From the NCBI GenBank assembly GCA_035048485.1, contig CM068584.1:65629192-65693191 (forward strand): a stretch of DNA of 64,000 bases, read 5' to 3'. This stretch comes from Pteria penguin (lineage: Eukaryota > Mollusca > Bivalvia > Pterioida > Pteriidae). Shown here in pieces: positions 1 to 12,904 of this stretch. Each line of letters opens with the position of its first letter. The stretch's first letter is position 1. The notes below the pieces were generated by a model. That model made no database searches, was not told the DNA's origin, and saw nothing but the letters and a program-made list of their open reading frames with translations. The translations under genes and the position numbers were made by a program.

Positions 1-158
1 CATTTATACCATAATACAACCTTATTTCCCTCTTCTATTTATTCCCACAGCTACATTCAGATGTCCTAATACCAATAATCCATAAATGACCGAACATTAA
101 ACGCGCCTTAATTTTGATCGCTATTCATTTAAAAACTTCCTCAGCCATCACACACTCC

Positions 159-189
<31 letters not shown>

Positions 190-429
190 AAGAAATCCCC
201 CTCCGAAAAAAAACCCCACCAAAAACAACCCCCCCCCCCGCAAAAAAACCCCAACCACCACTCCTACTATTACTATTACTACTACTACTACAACTACTAC
301 TACTATTACTAATAATACTTTTGTTACTACTACTACTAATAATAATAATACATTTACTTGTAGTAGTAGTAGAATGACTACTTCTACTACTACTAGCAAT
401 ACTACTACCGAAACTACTAACTACTTCTT

Positions 430-474
<45 letters not shown>

Positions 475-522
475 TTTCTACTACTACTACTACGTTTACT
501 CTTACTACTACTACTTCTACTA

Positions 523-570
<48 letters not shown>

Positions 571-689
571 TGACTTCTACTACTAGTACTGCTTTTACTC
601 CTACTACTACTACTACTACTATTACTACTACTACTACTAATAATAATAATAAGAATTATAATAGTAATAATACAAATAATAATTATAAT
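1..689. repeat. Poly-A/poly-C tract and degenerate (ACT)n microsatellite in duplicated spacer
   Basis: Bases 1-160 match 23718-23870 almost base for base, which marks the start of a spacer shared by two copies of the TIMP block. They are followed by a run of A (about 161-187), C/A-rich sequence, and about 430 bp of ACT/TAC-type trinucleotide repeat with ATT interruptions. Long open frames on both strands here are repeat translations (poly-Tyr, poly-Thr, poly-Val) and are not genes. Confidence 0.9.
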
Positions 690-1668
690 AATTTAATAAT
701 TGTAGTAATTTCATACCAAATAATCGGATGTTTTGCTCATGTGGAATACATATTCCAAGAAGAAAACGTAGATATTTTGTTATAAGTTTTTATTTGGTTC
801 TCGTTTAACTTCACGATTTTTGTAAGAATATCGTGTTCGGCGGCATTTGTTGGATGTAATGTGCAGAAAAAGGTGTATCATGAGAAGCAAGACAGAAAAC
901 TGTATGATTTCTCGTATTTCCACCATAATAATGTCAATATTATTCTAGATTTTTTGTTTACTTCACAATGTGTCATCACTTGCCAAAAAAAAAAAAAAAC
1001 CAATATTTTTTTCAGGAATGTTCTAATACTTTGCTACTAACCATTTTCTTTCGAAATGTTATCACCGTAGAGTATAGCATATTATACGATGTCCTGAATA
1101 AGAAATGCCATTTTGACAAAATATGTACTTCACGTATACATCGTGACATTCTCAAGTTGATATTCCTTATCTTGTAAAGTAACCTTCGTAACCACGTGTA
1201 ACGTCACTGTAGTCATGGGTTCGATTCCTACTAATTATTTGGGATGAGTCCGTTTGGATAGGTCAATAACAGAGGTTATTGATGTTTGCGCATCAGTAGA
1301 TCTTGTAAGGTGTAATAATAAGCATTCATAGGTGACGCTAAAATTGATTCTTTATTCTTTACTCTTATTATTCTTGAATTGTGGAAAATTTAAGGAAGTC
1401 ATTGAAATGTCAAGATGAATGCCTATGGCAAAATAAGTTTTTCTTTATTGCACTGAAATTGTTTTAATAGACGACAACATGCAAACCTGTAACTATGGTC
1501 TCGTGCCTTTTTTCCTGATTGAGATATAACACAAACAAATGCATCCCACAAATGTAAATTATTTCGGAGGAGTCAGAAAATATCATAAATAATCTTAAGC
1601 AGGCTCAAATTCACTCGATTGGTCCATAACAGTAGTCAATGATTATGTGTAATTTTGCACATCAGCAG

Positions 1669-1709
<41 letters not shown>

Positions 1710-2330
1710 CGGATGTTTTGCGCATGTGGAATACATATTTCGAGAATAACAAGATTGTTACTTTTTATTTGATTCTCGTTTATCGTCACTATTTTTTGTA
1801 GGAATATTTTGCTCGGCGGCATTTGCTCGATGTTATAGGCTTAAACACGTATATCATGAGAAGCAAGACAGAAAACTGTATGATTTCCCGTATTTCCAAT
1901 AAAATGATGTTAACCTAATTCTAGATGTGTCATTACGTGCCAAAAATAAATTTCTCATGAATGTTCTAATACTTTTCTACAAACCATTTTCATTTGAAAT
2001 GTTATCACCGTAGAGTGTGGTGTCCTATAGGATGTCCTGAATAAGAAATGCCATTTTAACAAAATATGTACGCAAATTTAGTGACATTCCTATTTTTTTC
2101 TAATCTTCATAATCTTGTAAATTAACCTTCGTAACCACTTGTAAGGTCACTGTAGAAATGGGTTGGAGGAGTCCCACAAATATGAATTATTTCGGAGGAG
2201 TCATAAGATATCATTAGTAATCATAGGCACGCTCAAATTCACCCGATGGATCCATAACAGTAGTCAATGATTATGTGTGATGTTGCAGATCAGCAGGTTT
2301 TGTCACCAAATAGGCCATTCAATCTAGGAG
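690..2330. repeat. Two diverged tandem copies of a non-coding spacer module
   Basis: The stretch beginning near 726 (GGATGTTTTGCTCATGTGGA) recurs near 1711 with C-for-T changes. The downstream landmark TTAACCTTCGTAACCAC recurs at about 1180 and 2126, so the module is duplicated with a period near 1 kb. The same pair recurs at 24.9-25.6 kb and 26.25-26.9 kb, and more weakly at 60.1-60.5 kb. A tRNA B-box-like string (GGGTTCGATTCC) near 1217 suggests that part of the module descends from a tRNA-derived SINE. A (TTA)n microsatellite lies at about 1671-1710. No gene is visible. Confidence 0.75.
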
Positions 2331-2687
2331 TGATGAAAAAAAATACGAATAAAGATAAACATGTGGATATGAGTGAACTGAAAATGTTCAGCGAGGACTT
2401 TACACTTCACCGTATTACTACATTATTAATATCATTCCTAGATTAAGATGTCGACACAGTCATATACCGTTTCATTATAATAAAACTTTGCATGACATTA
2501 CCCGATATGCAACAAGTGCAAGAAAGAACACAAAGAACACAGGCATATTGATACTATTTATATAGCTGACGGAGTCATGCCATACTGGATTAATGTAGAA
2601 AATGCTAATAGCACAAAACCAAGGAAAAGGAAAGAAAAGAACAAAACTTGATTTTGTGACCCTTATAGAAATGAAGTTTTTGTTTTC

Positions 2688-2731
2688 GTCTTCTTCTTTT
2701 TCTTTTTCTTCTCCTTCTTTCTTCTACATTT

Positions 2732-2762
<31 letters not shown>

Positions 2763-2813
2763 TTATTATTATTATTATTATTATTATTCTTATTGTTATT
2801 GTTATTATAGACA
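2688..2813. repeat. (CTT)n-(TTA)n microsatellite: unoccupied paralogue of the 27-kb array insertion site
   Basis: A CTT-rich run passes into (TTA)n and then into ATAGACAGACAGTATAAAG. The left flank matches the sequence before 27300. The right flank matches the sequence after 54045. This position therefore shows the locus as it looks without the 26.7-kb repeat array. Confidence 0.9.
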
Positions 2814-3727
2814 GACAGTATAAAGTATAAAGCGGTAGAGATAGGGCCTTCCTTTTCCAATATAGATTTCTCATGAAGAGAACCTTCATTTGATACCAAA
2901 TAAACTTTGGACACCTTTTGCAGAAACTTAAAACTGGTTATTATCTTGAAATGAAAGAGATAAAACATAAACATAGTCTAACGTAAAGGTTAAATATAAC
3001 AAGATCTTTTATTTGTTATAATGCCATTTATCTTTAGATTAAAGCGTGTACATTTCATATGTAAATTGAAAATGACAATCGCTGAAATTCCTTTTGCTAT
3101 CCTGTTCTTGTCCAATCGAAACTTAAAACTGCAACCAGGATCCTGATTTGAGGATTTCTTTCAATCATTTTTTTCCTTAAGTTGTGGAATCTCATCTGAT
3201 GTTTGCAACATTTTGAAAGTCCACCAATTGGATCGAGCTTATTTCTCTTTATTTATAATTTTACAATTCCATCTCATTGCCCTAGATTCATTTTCAATAT
3301 CAAGAGGTTAATTAAAAAGAAATAATAGTAATAACAATATTAAATGTTTGAAAAGCAATAAGATCCGGGGTATGTATTTCTGTTTTTAAATCAATCGTCC
3401 TTTTTTTCCTATGTCAGTGTTTATACACGCTACGATAAAAATATCTGTCTTGTATTTTCTGCAATTTTTATCCAATATAAGTTAATGAATTGGTATGTAT
3501 AAATTTAATACAAGGTCGCCTTTTGATCTATTAATTTCTGAAATAACATTGATTAAATTACATCATTTTAAGTTCTTTGATATGATTAGAACTGGGTTCA
3601 TGTGGCTGGGGGTGACACTAAACATTGTGGATAACATCGAGCCGTATGCGCTAAACCCGTTATTTTCCGTTATAGTTTTCTGTTAAGCTAAGGTGTCAGT
3701 CTGCACACATATGAAAAATAAAATCCT
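2814..3727. other. Non-coding duplicated spacer, no gene seen
   Basis: AT-rich sequence paralogous to 54045-54770, including the conserved stretch GATAACATCGAGCCGTATGC. I see no convincing exon or RNA gene. The short frame at 3495-3686 is not preserved in the paralogue. Confidence 0.7.
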
Positions 3728-3915
3728 ATCTCGTTTCCATAAATCAATAGTCAGTGGCCACATATTAAGTGTATTGTTCCCATCGATTAGGTATCTCGTT
3801 CCCACAGATTAAGGGGTATCCTACTGTTCTCACAGATTAGTAATCAGTGTCACCCTCACAGATCAAGTATCTCCTTTCCATAGATTAAGTATCTCGTTCC
3901 CACAGAATTTTGATT
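3728..3915. repeat. Degenerate minisatellite (GTATCTCGTTCCCACAGATTA-like monomer)
   Basis: About eight imperfect copies of a 20-28 bp monomer built on GTATCTCGTTCCCACAGATTA, alternating with AGTAATCAGTGGCC-type variants. The same minisatellite occurs at the equivalent place in the other blocks, at 16490-16805 and 54770-54965, just downstream of each TIMP gene copy. Confidence 0.85.
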
Positions 3916-4627
3916 TTAGTCACACTTCATAGTTAGAGGGGGGTAACTTGCAATGATCTTAGGTACAGACATATGACTGGGATCGTTTGCACCTTATGCA
4001 TTCAGATATTGCGTATACCGTCTTACTGAACAAAGACAGATAATATACCTTATTAGAAAGTTAGTTGAGAGATTGTGGTACCTGCCTATAAAACAAGAAT
4101 GGGGACACAATTCAATGTTTTATAACAAAAAGTCTTTATAGAAAGGAGAATTCTCTTATCAATTTAAATTACGCTCGTTTGTTGTTATCAAATACCAAGA
4201 TCAAAACCACTGTTTCACGATATTGTCCATGTGACATCATTTTCGCGGTTTACAAATCAAATAAAATATTGTATGGGGAAAATAATAATAAAACATTCAT
4301 TCTGTAGGAGTATGTTTATTTTTGTATGTTGCCATGTATACGTTTTCTACACATACATATTATATGAGAATCTGTTTGCCGCTAGTGGACATTAGGTGCA
4401 TTTACCGGCTTCTTTGATCCATTTACAACATTTTGTTCCACAAGATGTGCAAATGGCATGTTTACTGTAACATGGATCGTCATTTAAATTGATGTAGGAA
4501 AAAAGATTACATAGTGCTACAGTGTCTGTACATATTTATACTAAAAAGTGACAGCATAGTGTAAATGGCATAAGCGGCTTGTTGGATACGATTTACATTT
4601 CATTCATATCGTGACATTAAAGTAGTA

Positions 4628-4710
4628 GTAAAGTGACGCAATCCAGGAATCGAACCCGGATACTTGCAGCCCAAACCAATCACTTAAAAACTACAATTAT
4701 TATGATCCGG
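4628..4710 (-). repeat. tRNA-derived relic with B box
   Basis: On the minus strand the string GGGTTCGATTCCTGGAT has a consensus polymerase III B box. Upstream sequence (GATTGGTTTGGGCTGCAAG) is compatible with a decayed anticodon arm. Equivalent relics lie at about 17560-17620 and 55840-55885, in the same intron of the other TIMP copies, so this was there before the block was duplicated. It is probably a SINE remnant and not a tRNA gene, because no full cloverleaf is apparent. Confidence 0.45.
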
Positions 4711-4839
4711 TAATGAAAATTCATTTTATGTGTAACTGTATCCACTGGAGATTTTATGTCATTTCCGACTGTATCTCACCTTTCATCAAACTTCTATAAA
4801 ATGTTCTAATAGACAATATGATATTGAGATCATCAAAAA

Positions 4840-5440
4840 GACTATAGGTCTTGTATTTGGCCCCTCTACAGCCTTATGCAGACTTTTACTTGAACGTTGC
4901 ACGCTGACTAACAGGGCGGTGGGGACTATATGACGGGCCTTGTCCAAACCTCTTTCAAAGGAGACATGGTCCTGAACCCCGTCCCCTCTGACTGTTAGTC
5001 GGGACTCCTACAGATCTAGGGTCTTAGCTCGCTTTCAGACTGGCAGAGCACGGTTTATCATGTTGATGTCGCATATATTTTTATACCATTATGTGTTTTA
5101 CAATACCTTACGTGTTTGTATTTTTATGACCTCTCAATATGCGGTACCTGTTGACCCTTCTTCTTTACATGGAGGATTATTTATAAATTTTTAAATGTAC
5201 GTCTTTTGATTGTTCTGCTGTTAAGGTGAGTGGGAAGGTGGGCCCGTAAACCGGTTAACCACACCATTTGTTTGGCTTTTGTCAAATTAAATGAAAGTTC
5301 GAAGTCGGTATCGTAATTGCACTACAATCAAATATTTTTGTAATGTGCTAAATGTTCTATTATATTATTTATATTGATGTATTGTATAGCTCCATGGTGA
5401 CTTCTGCCATATAACTGAGCCGGTAACTCCTCTTTTTTTC
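4840..5440. mobile_element. Unrelated ~600-bp segment replacing TIMP exon 4 in copy A
   Basis: Alignment with copy B breaks near 4840 and resumes near 5440 (TTTTTAATGAATTA, matching about 18658). About 890 bp of copy B, including exon 4, is missing here. The inserted DNA is more GC-rich than its surroundings. Its right end (about 5371-5435, GTATAGCTCCATGGTGACTT) recurs in inverted orientation at 22118-22190. This looks like a transposon fragment or a solo terminal repeat, but I cannot name the family. Confidence 0.5.
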
Positions 5441-5852
5441 TTTTTAATGAATTAACTAGACTATAAACCTTGAACCATACAAGATAATAATTTTATTTTC
5501 TAATGTACACTCAGTATAAGAGTTTTCGTTTGGTCCCTTTACTTTTGATCTAGTGAACGTGGGCTTATTTCATTTCATTATTTTGAAATATATGAAATAT
5601 AGCTTTAATAAATTCTTATATATAGAGTCAAAATCTCAGGATATTTCCTTTAAGTACAATGACTGTTGCTCTTATTTTAAGGAATGTATGTTTCATATAT
5701 AAACTGAAGCTAAAATTAACTTACTCGTTGATTAAGTAGCATTGACATTACAATATGATTGTCATTTTATTTTATCATTCTATTCCATTCGCTTTGAAAC
5801 TTAATACTGAATATAGTATTCCCGAATCTATTTGATGGTTGAAACATGTTAA

Positions 5853-6195
5853 ACGTCATCTCAGTCTGATTAAACCCATATCTTTATTGCGCTTTTCTAT
5901 TTGTCTCATTGCGGATAAAGATCTGTCGAGACTTCGTAACGGGTCATGTTTTGGTGAACTCTGATTTTCAGCCAATCAATGGATCGGTTACCATTCCTAG
6001 GAATTCCTCGTTATATATTGTGTCACTATCACGTACCTGGCCGAGTCATTGATTGGCTATGGGAAATAACGGTTTCGGCCATCAGAGTTCACCAGAACAT
6101 GACCCCTTATGTTATTTCGCCAGATCTTTATTCTAAATAGGATAAACAGAGAAGCGGAATCATGGTATGGCTTTAATCAGATAGACGTCATCTCA
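5853..6195. mobile_element. Long-TIR MITE (copy A insertion) with 11-bp target duplication
   Basis: The interior (5864-6184) reads as a long imperfect palindrome. The left end CTGATTAAA..CATAT and the right end ATGGCTTTAATCAG are inverted copies, and the arms extend about 130 bp (for example GGTGAACTCTGA against TCAGAGTTCACC). ACGTCATCTCA flanks both sides (5853-5863 and 6185-6195). Copy C has a single AGTCATTTCA and no element at the matching site (57233-57243), which confirms insertion with a 9-11 bp duplication. Duplication length and long TIRs fit Mutator-like MITEs, but no transposase is visible. Confidence 0.85.
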
Positions 6196-6509
6196 TTGTG
6201 TGGAGCTTTCTTGTCTTCTGTCTGTTGTATATATTATAATTTTGTTATTAGTAAGATATTTTTTTAAATACATTTTTCTCTTGTTTCTTTGTTCAATGTT
6301 TATGTACGTAACCACAAAATACGTATGCATTTTCTTTTCTTTCTTTTTTTTTTTTCACTGTACGCAAATGAATGTGTATCGATATCAAAATGTACCTAAA
6401 ATCAGCCATCTATTGCCGCTAACTGGGAGGTCAACACCACATAGACTTGTTCTAGCCATTGAGTATATGTACGTGTAAAATGGAGTCTTCTTATGATTTG
6501 TAAATTTCT

Positions 6510-7156
6510 GAAATAACATTAATGTCAATGTATCATCTTAAGTCGTTTGGTATGCAAAAAGAAAAAGGTGTTTATCTAAAGCAATGAAACACACAATCTA
6601 CGATGTTAGAGGTCATTGTATCACTAGAAATCAGATCACATAGAATATAACATAATAATATCATATAATATCAAAGTTAAAAATATCACATACTATTATT
6701 CCTTTTTTCAGTACCAGTAATGTTATAATATGTACATGTATATGACGTTTCCCAATAGGCCATACCCATTTATTATCCTATTCCAGTACCGGTAACGATG
6801 TTTTGTGTACATGTGTATTTCATTTCCCTATATACCCTAGTAACAATATCAGTAAAGTATCAAATGCACATGCCATGTCTCTATAAGCAACACCCACTTT
6901 TTATCGGTGATAACATTAACCATATCATACTTACTTCAATGATAAACCAATCTTTATATTTTCTTATGTTAAGGATAATGCATCACATTAGAAGTGCAGA
7001 AATAAGAACTGTTGCTATTATATGAAAACGTAATTTGTTGATTCAGTAGCAGTATTTTCAATTTTCTTGCATATTTTGGTAATTCCTAAATAAATGTGAG
7101 CAGCCACCAGAAAACCAGGTTTATTGAGTTTGGACCAAAATGGGATTTTCCATTTT

Positions 7157-7163
<7 letters not shown>
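6510..7163. other. Spacer; TIMP-block homology ends here
   Basis: Homology to copy B's exon 2-3 intron (19.68-19.86 kb) fades near 6.7 kb. A weak direct repeat around AGTACC(A/G)GTAA (6710-6860) follows. No gene was recognised. The next feature is the (TA)n tract that borders the Penelope-like element. Confidence 0.6.
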
Positions 7164-7237
<74 letters not shown>

Positions 7238-7246
7238 ATATATATA
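7164..7246. repeat. (TA)n microsatellite bordering the Penelope-like element
   Basis: About 80 bp of nearly pure TA dinucleotide with one TATTATA interruption. A second (AT)n tract lies at the other outer edge of the element (12004-12103). The apparent Ile-Tyr reading frames crossing it are artefacts of the repeat. Confidence 0.95.
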
Positions 7247-7397
7247 AGCACAAAAAAGGAAATTGTAACAACATTCACTATTCATAAGTATCGGATCAAC
7301 CTCAATGAAGGTTAATGCAAATCGCTCGAGAAAAAGGGGTCAATATAAAAGCACAGGTAAGCGATAACGATACTAAAACAATTAAAAAATTGCCAAA

Positions 7398-7425
7398 TTT
7401 TCGAAGCAATCTGCTTCTTCTTCAG
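7398..7425 (-). ncRNA. Candidate hammerhead-ribozyme core in the PLE repeat
   Basis: On the minus strand the order is CTGAAGA, then a short stem (AAGCA/TGCTT, GAT loop), then CGAAA. This matches the catalytic hammerhead boxes CUGANGA, stem II and GAAA. Hammerhead motifs are known in Penelope-like elements. Stem III could be AAATT/AATTT immediately after. A convincing stem I was not found by eye, so activity is uncertain. Confidence 0.4.
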
Positions 7426-7928
7426 GACACACACAAACACTCACACAAATATAAAGACACGAAAAGAAAGATAGAAAATATATACAAAGCACTAGTCTAA
7501 TAAAAACTGGTTTCTTCGATTGGCTACATATTGAGCGTTTCTCTATGCGCTATCTAATAGGAAATGAGCCAATCACAAGCTTACAGCTTGCTTACAGGTC
7601 AAGTGGCGCCCCCTAAATGTATTTGTATTGACCTACTAAAGGTAATTAGACTAGGTGATAAGAAGTTATAGATAGAAGGACAAAGAAAATAAATAACAGA
7701 AATAAATGGGAGTGAAAAACAAATAAGTGATAATATAAGTACACAAAAAAAAACCTGTCAAGACAAGTGGTAATATTGGATGGCGAGTTACATGACAAGT
7801 ATAAAGACACGGATTCCTATCGTCTGTCCGTACCAAACCCTATCCAAAAATGGGCATCTCCACAAAAGATACGGTGTTTGGGACAAATAGACACAGACTG
7901 CTCTATCTCATAATATAGGATGCTGGTG

Positions 7929-8240
7929 TCAATACTTCTTGTTCATCAAAAGGACATCTGACACTTTGTTTAAACCGCTTGGTTCTATAGTGTGAAGCAT
8001 ATGTTGCCAAAAGCCCTCTTTCGCCACTTGGTCATCTACTGTCCACATCGCACTATGGTCAATGGCCACAACAATCATGTCCTCCCAAGAATGGTTGTCC
8101 ATGTTGAAATGCCTGGCTACTGGCAGATGCATTTTCTTGGTTTTGATGGACGACCTATGGTTGTTCACTCGCATGTTCAAAGCATCTTCTGTTTCCCCAA
8201 CATACTGTTTTTACATACCTTGCATGTGATAAGGTAAACC
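7929..8240 (-). pseudogene. PLE GIY-YIG endonuclease domain (frameshifted)
   Basis: C-terminal endonuclease of the Penelope-like element. In frame with 8180-7929 are MNMRVNNHRS, LPVARHFN and the closing FWQHMLHT. The preceding VVYLITCKVC lies upstream of a frameshift at about 8210. The tandem copy at 11.8 kb has one more T in the homopolymer there and reads through as KKQYVGETEDALNMRVNNH, so the break in this copy is a 1-base loss. GIY-YIG nucleases nick target DNA during PLE insertion. Confidence 0.85.
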
Positions 8241-8970
8241 ACATTTTTGGATTTACAGGAGAGTTTATCCAAAATCTTGTACTCCTTACCGGTTACAGAA
8301 CTTTTGAAGGTAGATGTAGTGTCTGAGTGGGGGCACAGCTTGCAACGTTTGTCATTGCATGTTGTGAACGAACCAATTGGTCGTGGATTGTCAAGCCTTG
8401 ATCTGACTACATGATCTTTAATACTTTTAGGCTTTCTGTAGGCAACCATAGGAGGTGATGGGATGGCCTTCGCCATACGTTTGGAATTGTGGAGGGTAGG
8501 CAGGTGCTTGCGTAGGATTGTATATAGGCCTTGCAAAGCTGGGTGGAAGGTGATGACTAAAGGTATTCTGGGGGCAGTGTCCTTAGTTTTGTATTTCAGC
8601 AAATCTGCTCTACTGGTTGACATGGCATTGGAGATAGCTTTGTCAACGGAGTTCTTATTATACCCTCTGTGGCATAGTCTCTGTATGAGTTCTGAACTCC
8701 TCGTCTTATACAAGTCATCAGTAGAGCATATTCATCGTAATCTGGTGGACAAACTTTTAGGAATACCTTTGAAGACATGGGGCGGATGACAACTGTCCAG
8801 TCTAAGGTAGAGGTGTGCATCTGTAGATTTGGTGAACAAGTCAAAGTGATGTTTCCGTTGCACAGAGTGGATCTGGTGTCCAGGAAGACATTGGTGGTTT
8901 CTGAGATATCGGCAGTGAACTTTATGAAGGGATGAAAGTTGTTGGCAAAATTAATAAATTCATCGAGTTT
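8240..8970 (-). pseudogene. PLE thumb/linker region
   Basis: Minus-strand frames continuing from the reverse transcriptase: [18 protein letters not shown] and RPIGSFTTCNDKRCKLCPH. The CNDKRC.LC..S segment followed by VVYLITC is the usual zinc-knuckle-like linker before GIY-YIG in PLEs. Frameshifts at about 8970 and 8700 split it. Confidence 0.8.
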
Positions 8971-9543
8971 TTTCTCTACCTGCTGTCCATTTCATTTCAA
9001 TATCATCAATAAAACGGAGCCAGCTGATGGGTTTGGTTGGGGCTTGGCTGAGGAGTCTTTTTTCTAACTCACCCATGAAAATGTTAGCATAGGAGGGCGC
9101 CATCTTTGTTCCCATCGATGTACCATTGACTTGCAGGTAATGCTCTCCGTTGAACATAAAGTTGTTAAGTTTGAGTGTATGTTCCAGGAGCTTTACCAGG
9201 GATTCAGTGGAGGGTGTTTTGGTTTTCCTGGAATCCCATACCTTTCTACAAGCCTCTATTCCTTCGTCGTGAGGGATATTGGTATATAGAGAGGTGACAT
9301 CCATAGTCACAAGAAGGGTACCGGGGATAGGTTAGTGCTGGGTGTTTTATTGATGTAATCCGTTGTATCTTGGAGATAGGATGGTAATTGTACAACGTGA
9401 GGACGCAAGTGGTAGTCTAAAAACTGCGATATTTTCTCAGTGGGGTGGCCGATAGCGCTGACAATTGGACGACCAGGAATGCCTTCCTTGTGGATTTTAG
9501 GTAGCAGGTAAAATTGACCTGACCTGGGATTTTCAGGACAAAG
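8971..9543 (-). pseudogene. PLE reverse transcriptase core (frameshifted)
   Basis: The minus strand shows LPKIHKEG and PGRPIVS, then [20 protein letters not shown] (motif A region), [20 protein letters not shown] (motif B) and WLRFIDDI (motif C, catalytic DD). These are the conserved PLE reverse transcriptase motifs in order. The frame is broken near 9312 and just after FIDDI at about 8975. It should convert element RNA into DNA at a nicked target, but this copy cannot be translated whole. Confidence 0.9.
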
Positions 9544-10633
9544 TTAGTCTGTTGTGTCATTGTCAATCTCACCTGCCTCGCACATCTTAAGCAAATCGGA
9601 AGTTATAGTTTTGGCAAATTCACATGAAGGGTCCATGTCGAGTCTCTTGTAGAAAGAGGAACAAGAGAGTTGTTTATTGGCTTCCATAATGTTGTCGGAT
9701 CTATTCAAAACTACTACAGTAGATCCTTTATCGGCCTTTTTAATGACTATGGAGTCGTTGTCTTTTAGGCTTTGCAAACACTTTCTCTCGTTCCGATCTA
9801 AATTGTCTTTGGCACGACACGGGTTTAAACAAAAGTAGTTTTTCTACATCATCTTCAACTGCATCGATATAGGCCTCCAAGGCTCCACATTTGCTGGGTC
9901 CGGGTTCCCACGTGCTTTTCTTTGCAAACGAATTGGGCTTATAGTTCTCAGACCTGTCACAATCCTCCTCATCCAAACCGGACTCTTCTTCTATGGCATC
10001 TTGAAAAAAGGCACGAACATCTTCTCTAACCGCCCTTTCATTACTATCTCTCGGAATAGGGCAGAAAGAGAGTCCCCGAGAGAGAAGCTTCTTGTCGCTA
10101 TCTGACAAAGGAAAATCAGAGAGATTAAGAACCTCTCTTTTATCCTCTTGGGCGACACACGGAGCACTAGGGGTAGATCTCTTGTGCTTACCTCGACGTT
10201 TAAAACGTCGATTGCGGCTACGCTTGCCCGAACTCTGCGGGACGCTAGGTGGGCCATTCGTGGATGGTACATAGGTAATTCCATCACGGGCAAATTTCTT
10301 TTGCTGTTTCTGAAGAAGCTGGTTGGACAATTTGGTATTGTAATGTTGGATGATCTGTCCACTGGTGATAAAATCATCATTGCTGAGTCTGTTCGAAAGT
10401 ATCTCAGTAGATTTGTGGATTGTATTTTGAATTCTACTGAGTTTGCTACGGTCAGCACTTAAACATAGGTCAAGGAGCTTTGACGAGCAGTTATGGAGGA
10501 TTTCTGCCCATCTCTTGTTGAATCTATCACCAGTGTTTCCAATGTTGGGATGCAGCTTGATATGGAGTCCCTTGGGAACTTGTTTATTGGCTAAGTAGGT
10601 CGAGCAGTTGGAAATTCTGTGGCTGGTTTTCAA
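9544..10633 (-). pseudogene. PLE N-terminal region
   Basis: A 297-codon open frame (10633-9740) overlaps a second frame (9777-9544) with KKADKGSTVVVLNRSD, a motif that precedes the fingers domain of PLE reverse transcriptases. A basic stretch (RKRSRNRRFKRRGKHKR-like, near 10200) could bind nucleic acid. A frameshift near 9760 separates the two frames. The antisense frames across this interval are shadows. Confidence 0.8.
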
Positions 10634-10917
10634 AAACCTCTCGTGTGAGGACTTCAGCGTTTTGAACCCGGGGTCAGATTTGTAATGCCATAAGGGTCGA
10701 AGTTGAAAAAGAAAATATAACTACAAAAGTAAAAGGGAAAAAGAATGGAAAACAAATAAAAGGAAGCACTAAAAAAGGGAAGCACTAGAAGGGTTAAGGA
10801 GAAGGGAAAGAGGAAAAAATATACACACGCAACACACATACAGGAAATGAACATAAGGTTACACTAAATAGGAACGGATCCCAGAGGGATGCAAAGTTAC
10901 AATAAATAGATAATATA
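10634..10917 (-). other. PLE 5' region
   Basis: A/G-rich non-coding leader between the tandem repeat junction (about 10918) and the first coding frame of the downstream element. It probably holds the internal promoter region of the PLE, but no specific site is recognisable. Confidence 0.5.

Positions 10918-12904
<1,987 letters not shown>

Larger units (their letters stand above)
4392..6507 (-). pseudogene. TIMP-like gene fragment, copy A (exon 3 intact, last exon truncated)
   Basis: Minus-strand remnant of the TIMP-like gene seen nearly whole at 17.1-21.6 kb. Exon 3 (6396-6507) is intact: acceptor TTATTTCAG, 37 codons ending in phase 1, donor GTACAT. It encodes the family hallmark SLCGVDLPVSGNRWLIL, which corresponds to the VCG..L..G..YL segment of TIMPs. 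The last exon survives from 4481 to the TAA at 4392-4394, with the PCYSKHAIC and KCCKW cysteine motifs. Relative to copies B and C, about 150 bp just 5' of that exon, including the splice acceptor and a (GA)n tract, is deleted. Exon 4 is replaced by unrelated DNA (about 4840-5440). Exons 1, 2 and the promoter are absent because homology stops near 6.7 kb. It cannot make a full TIMP. Confidence 0.85.
7248..10917 (-). mobile_element. Penelope-like retroelement, decayed, minus strand
   Basis: A GIY-YIG-bearing Penelope-like element (PLE). Order on the minus strand is an N-terminal region (about 10633-9740), reverse transcriptase fingers/palm (about 9540-8970), thumb/linker (about 8960-8240) and GIY-YIG endonuclease (about 8240-7929), then roughly 680 bp of 3' non-coding sequence. 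The coding sequence is broken by several frameshifts. The first 1.1 kb (7248-8330) is repeated directly at 10918-12003, so the copies are head to tail, the partial tandem ('pseudo-LTR') layout characteristic of PLEs. The element is probably inactive. Confidence 0.9.

Noticed and set aside
5864..6184. Hairpin non-coding RNA gene
   Set aside because: The long palindrome is better explained as a MITE: it has a flanking target duplication, a second copy at 18948, and an empty site in copy C.
8463..8789. Plus-strand open frames opposite the PLE
   Set aside because: Antisense shadows of the minus-strand reverse transcriptase and linker.
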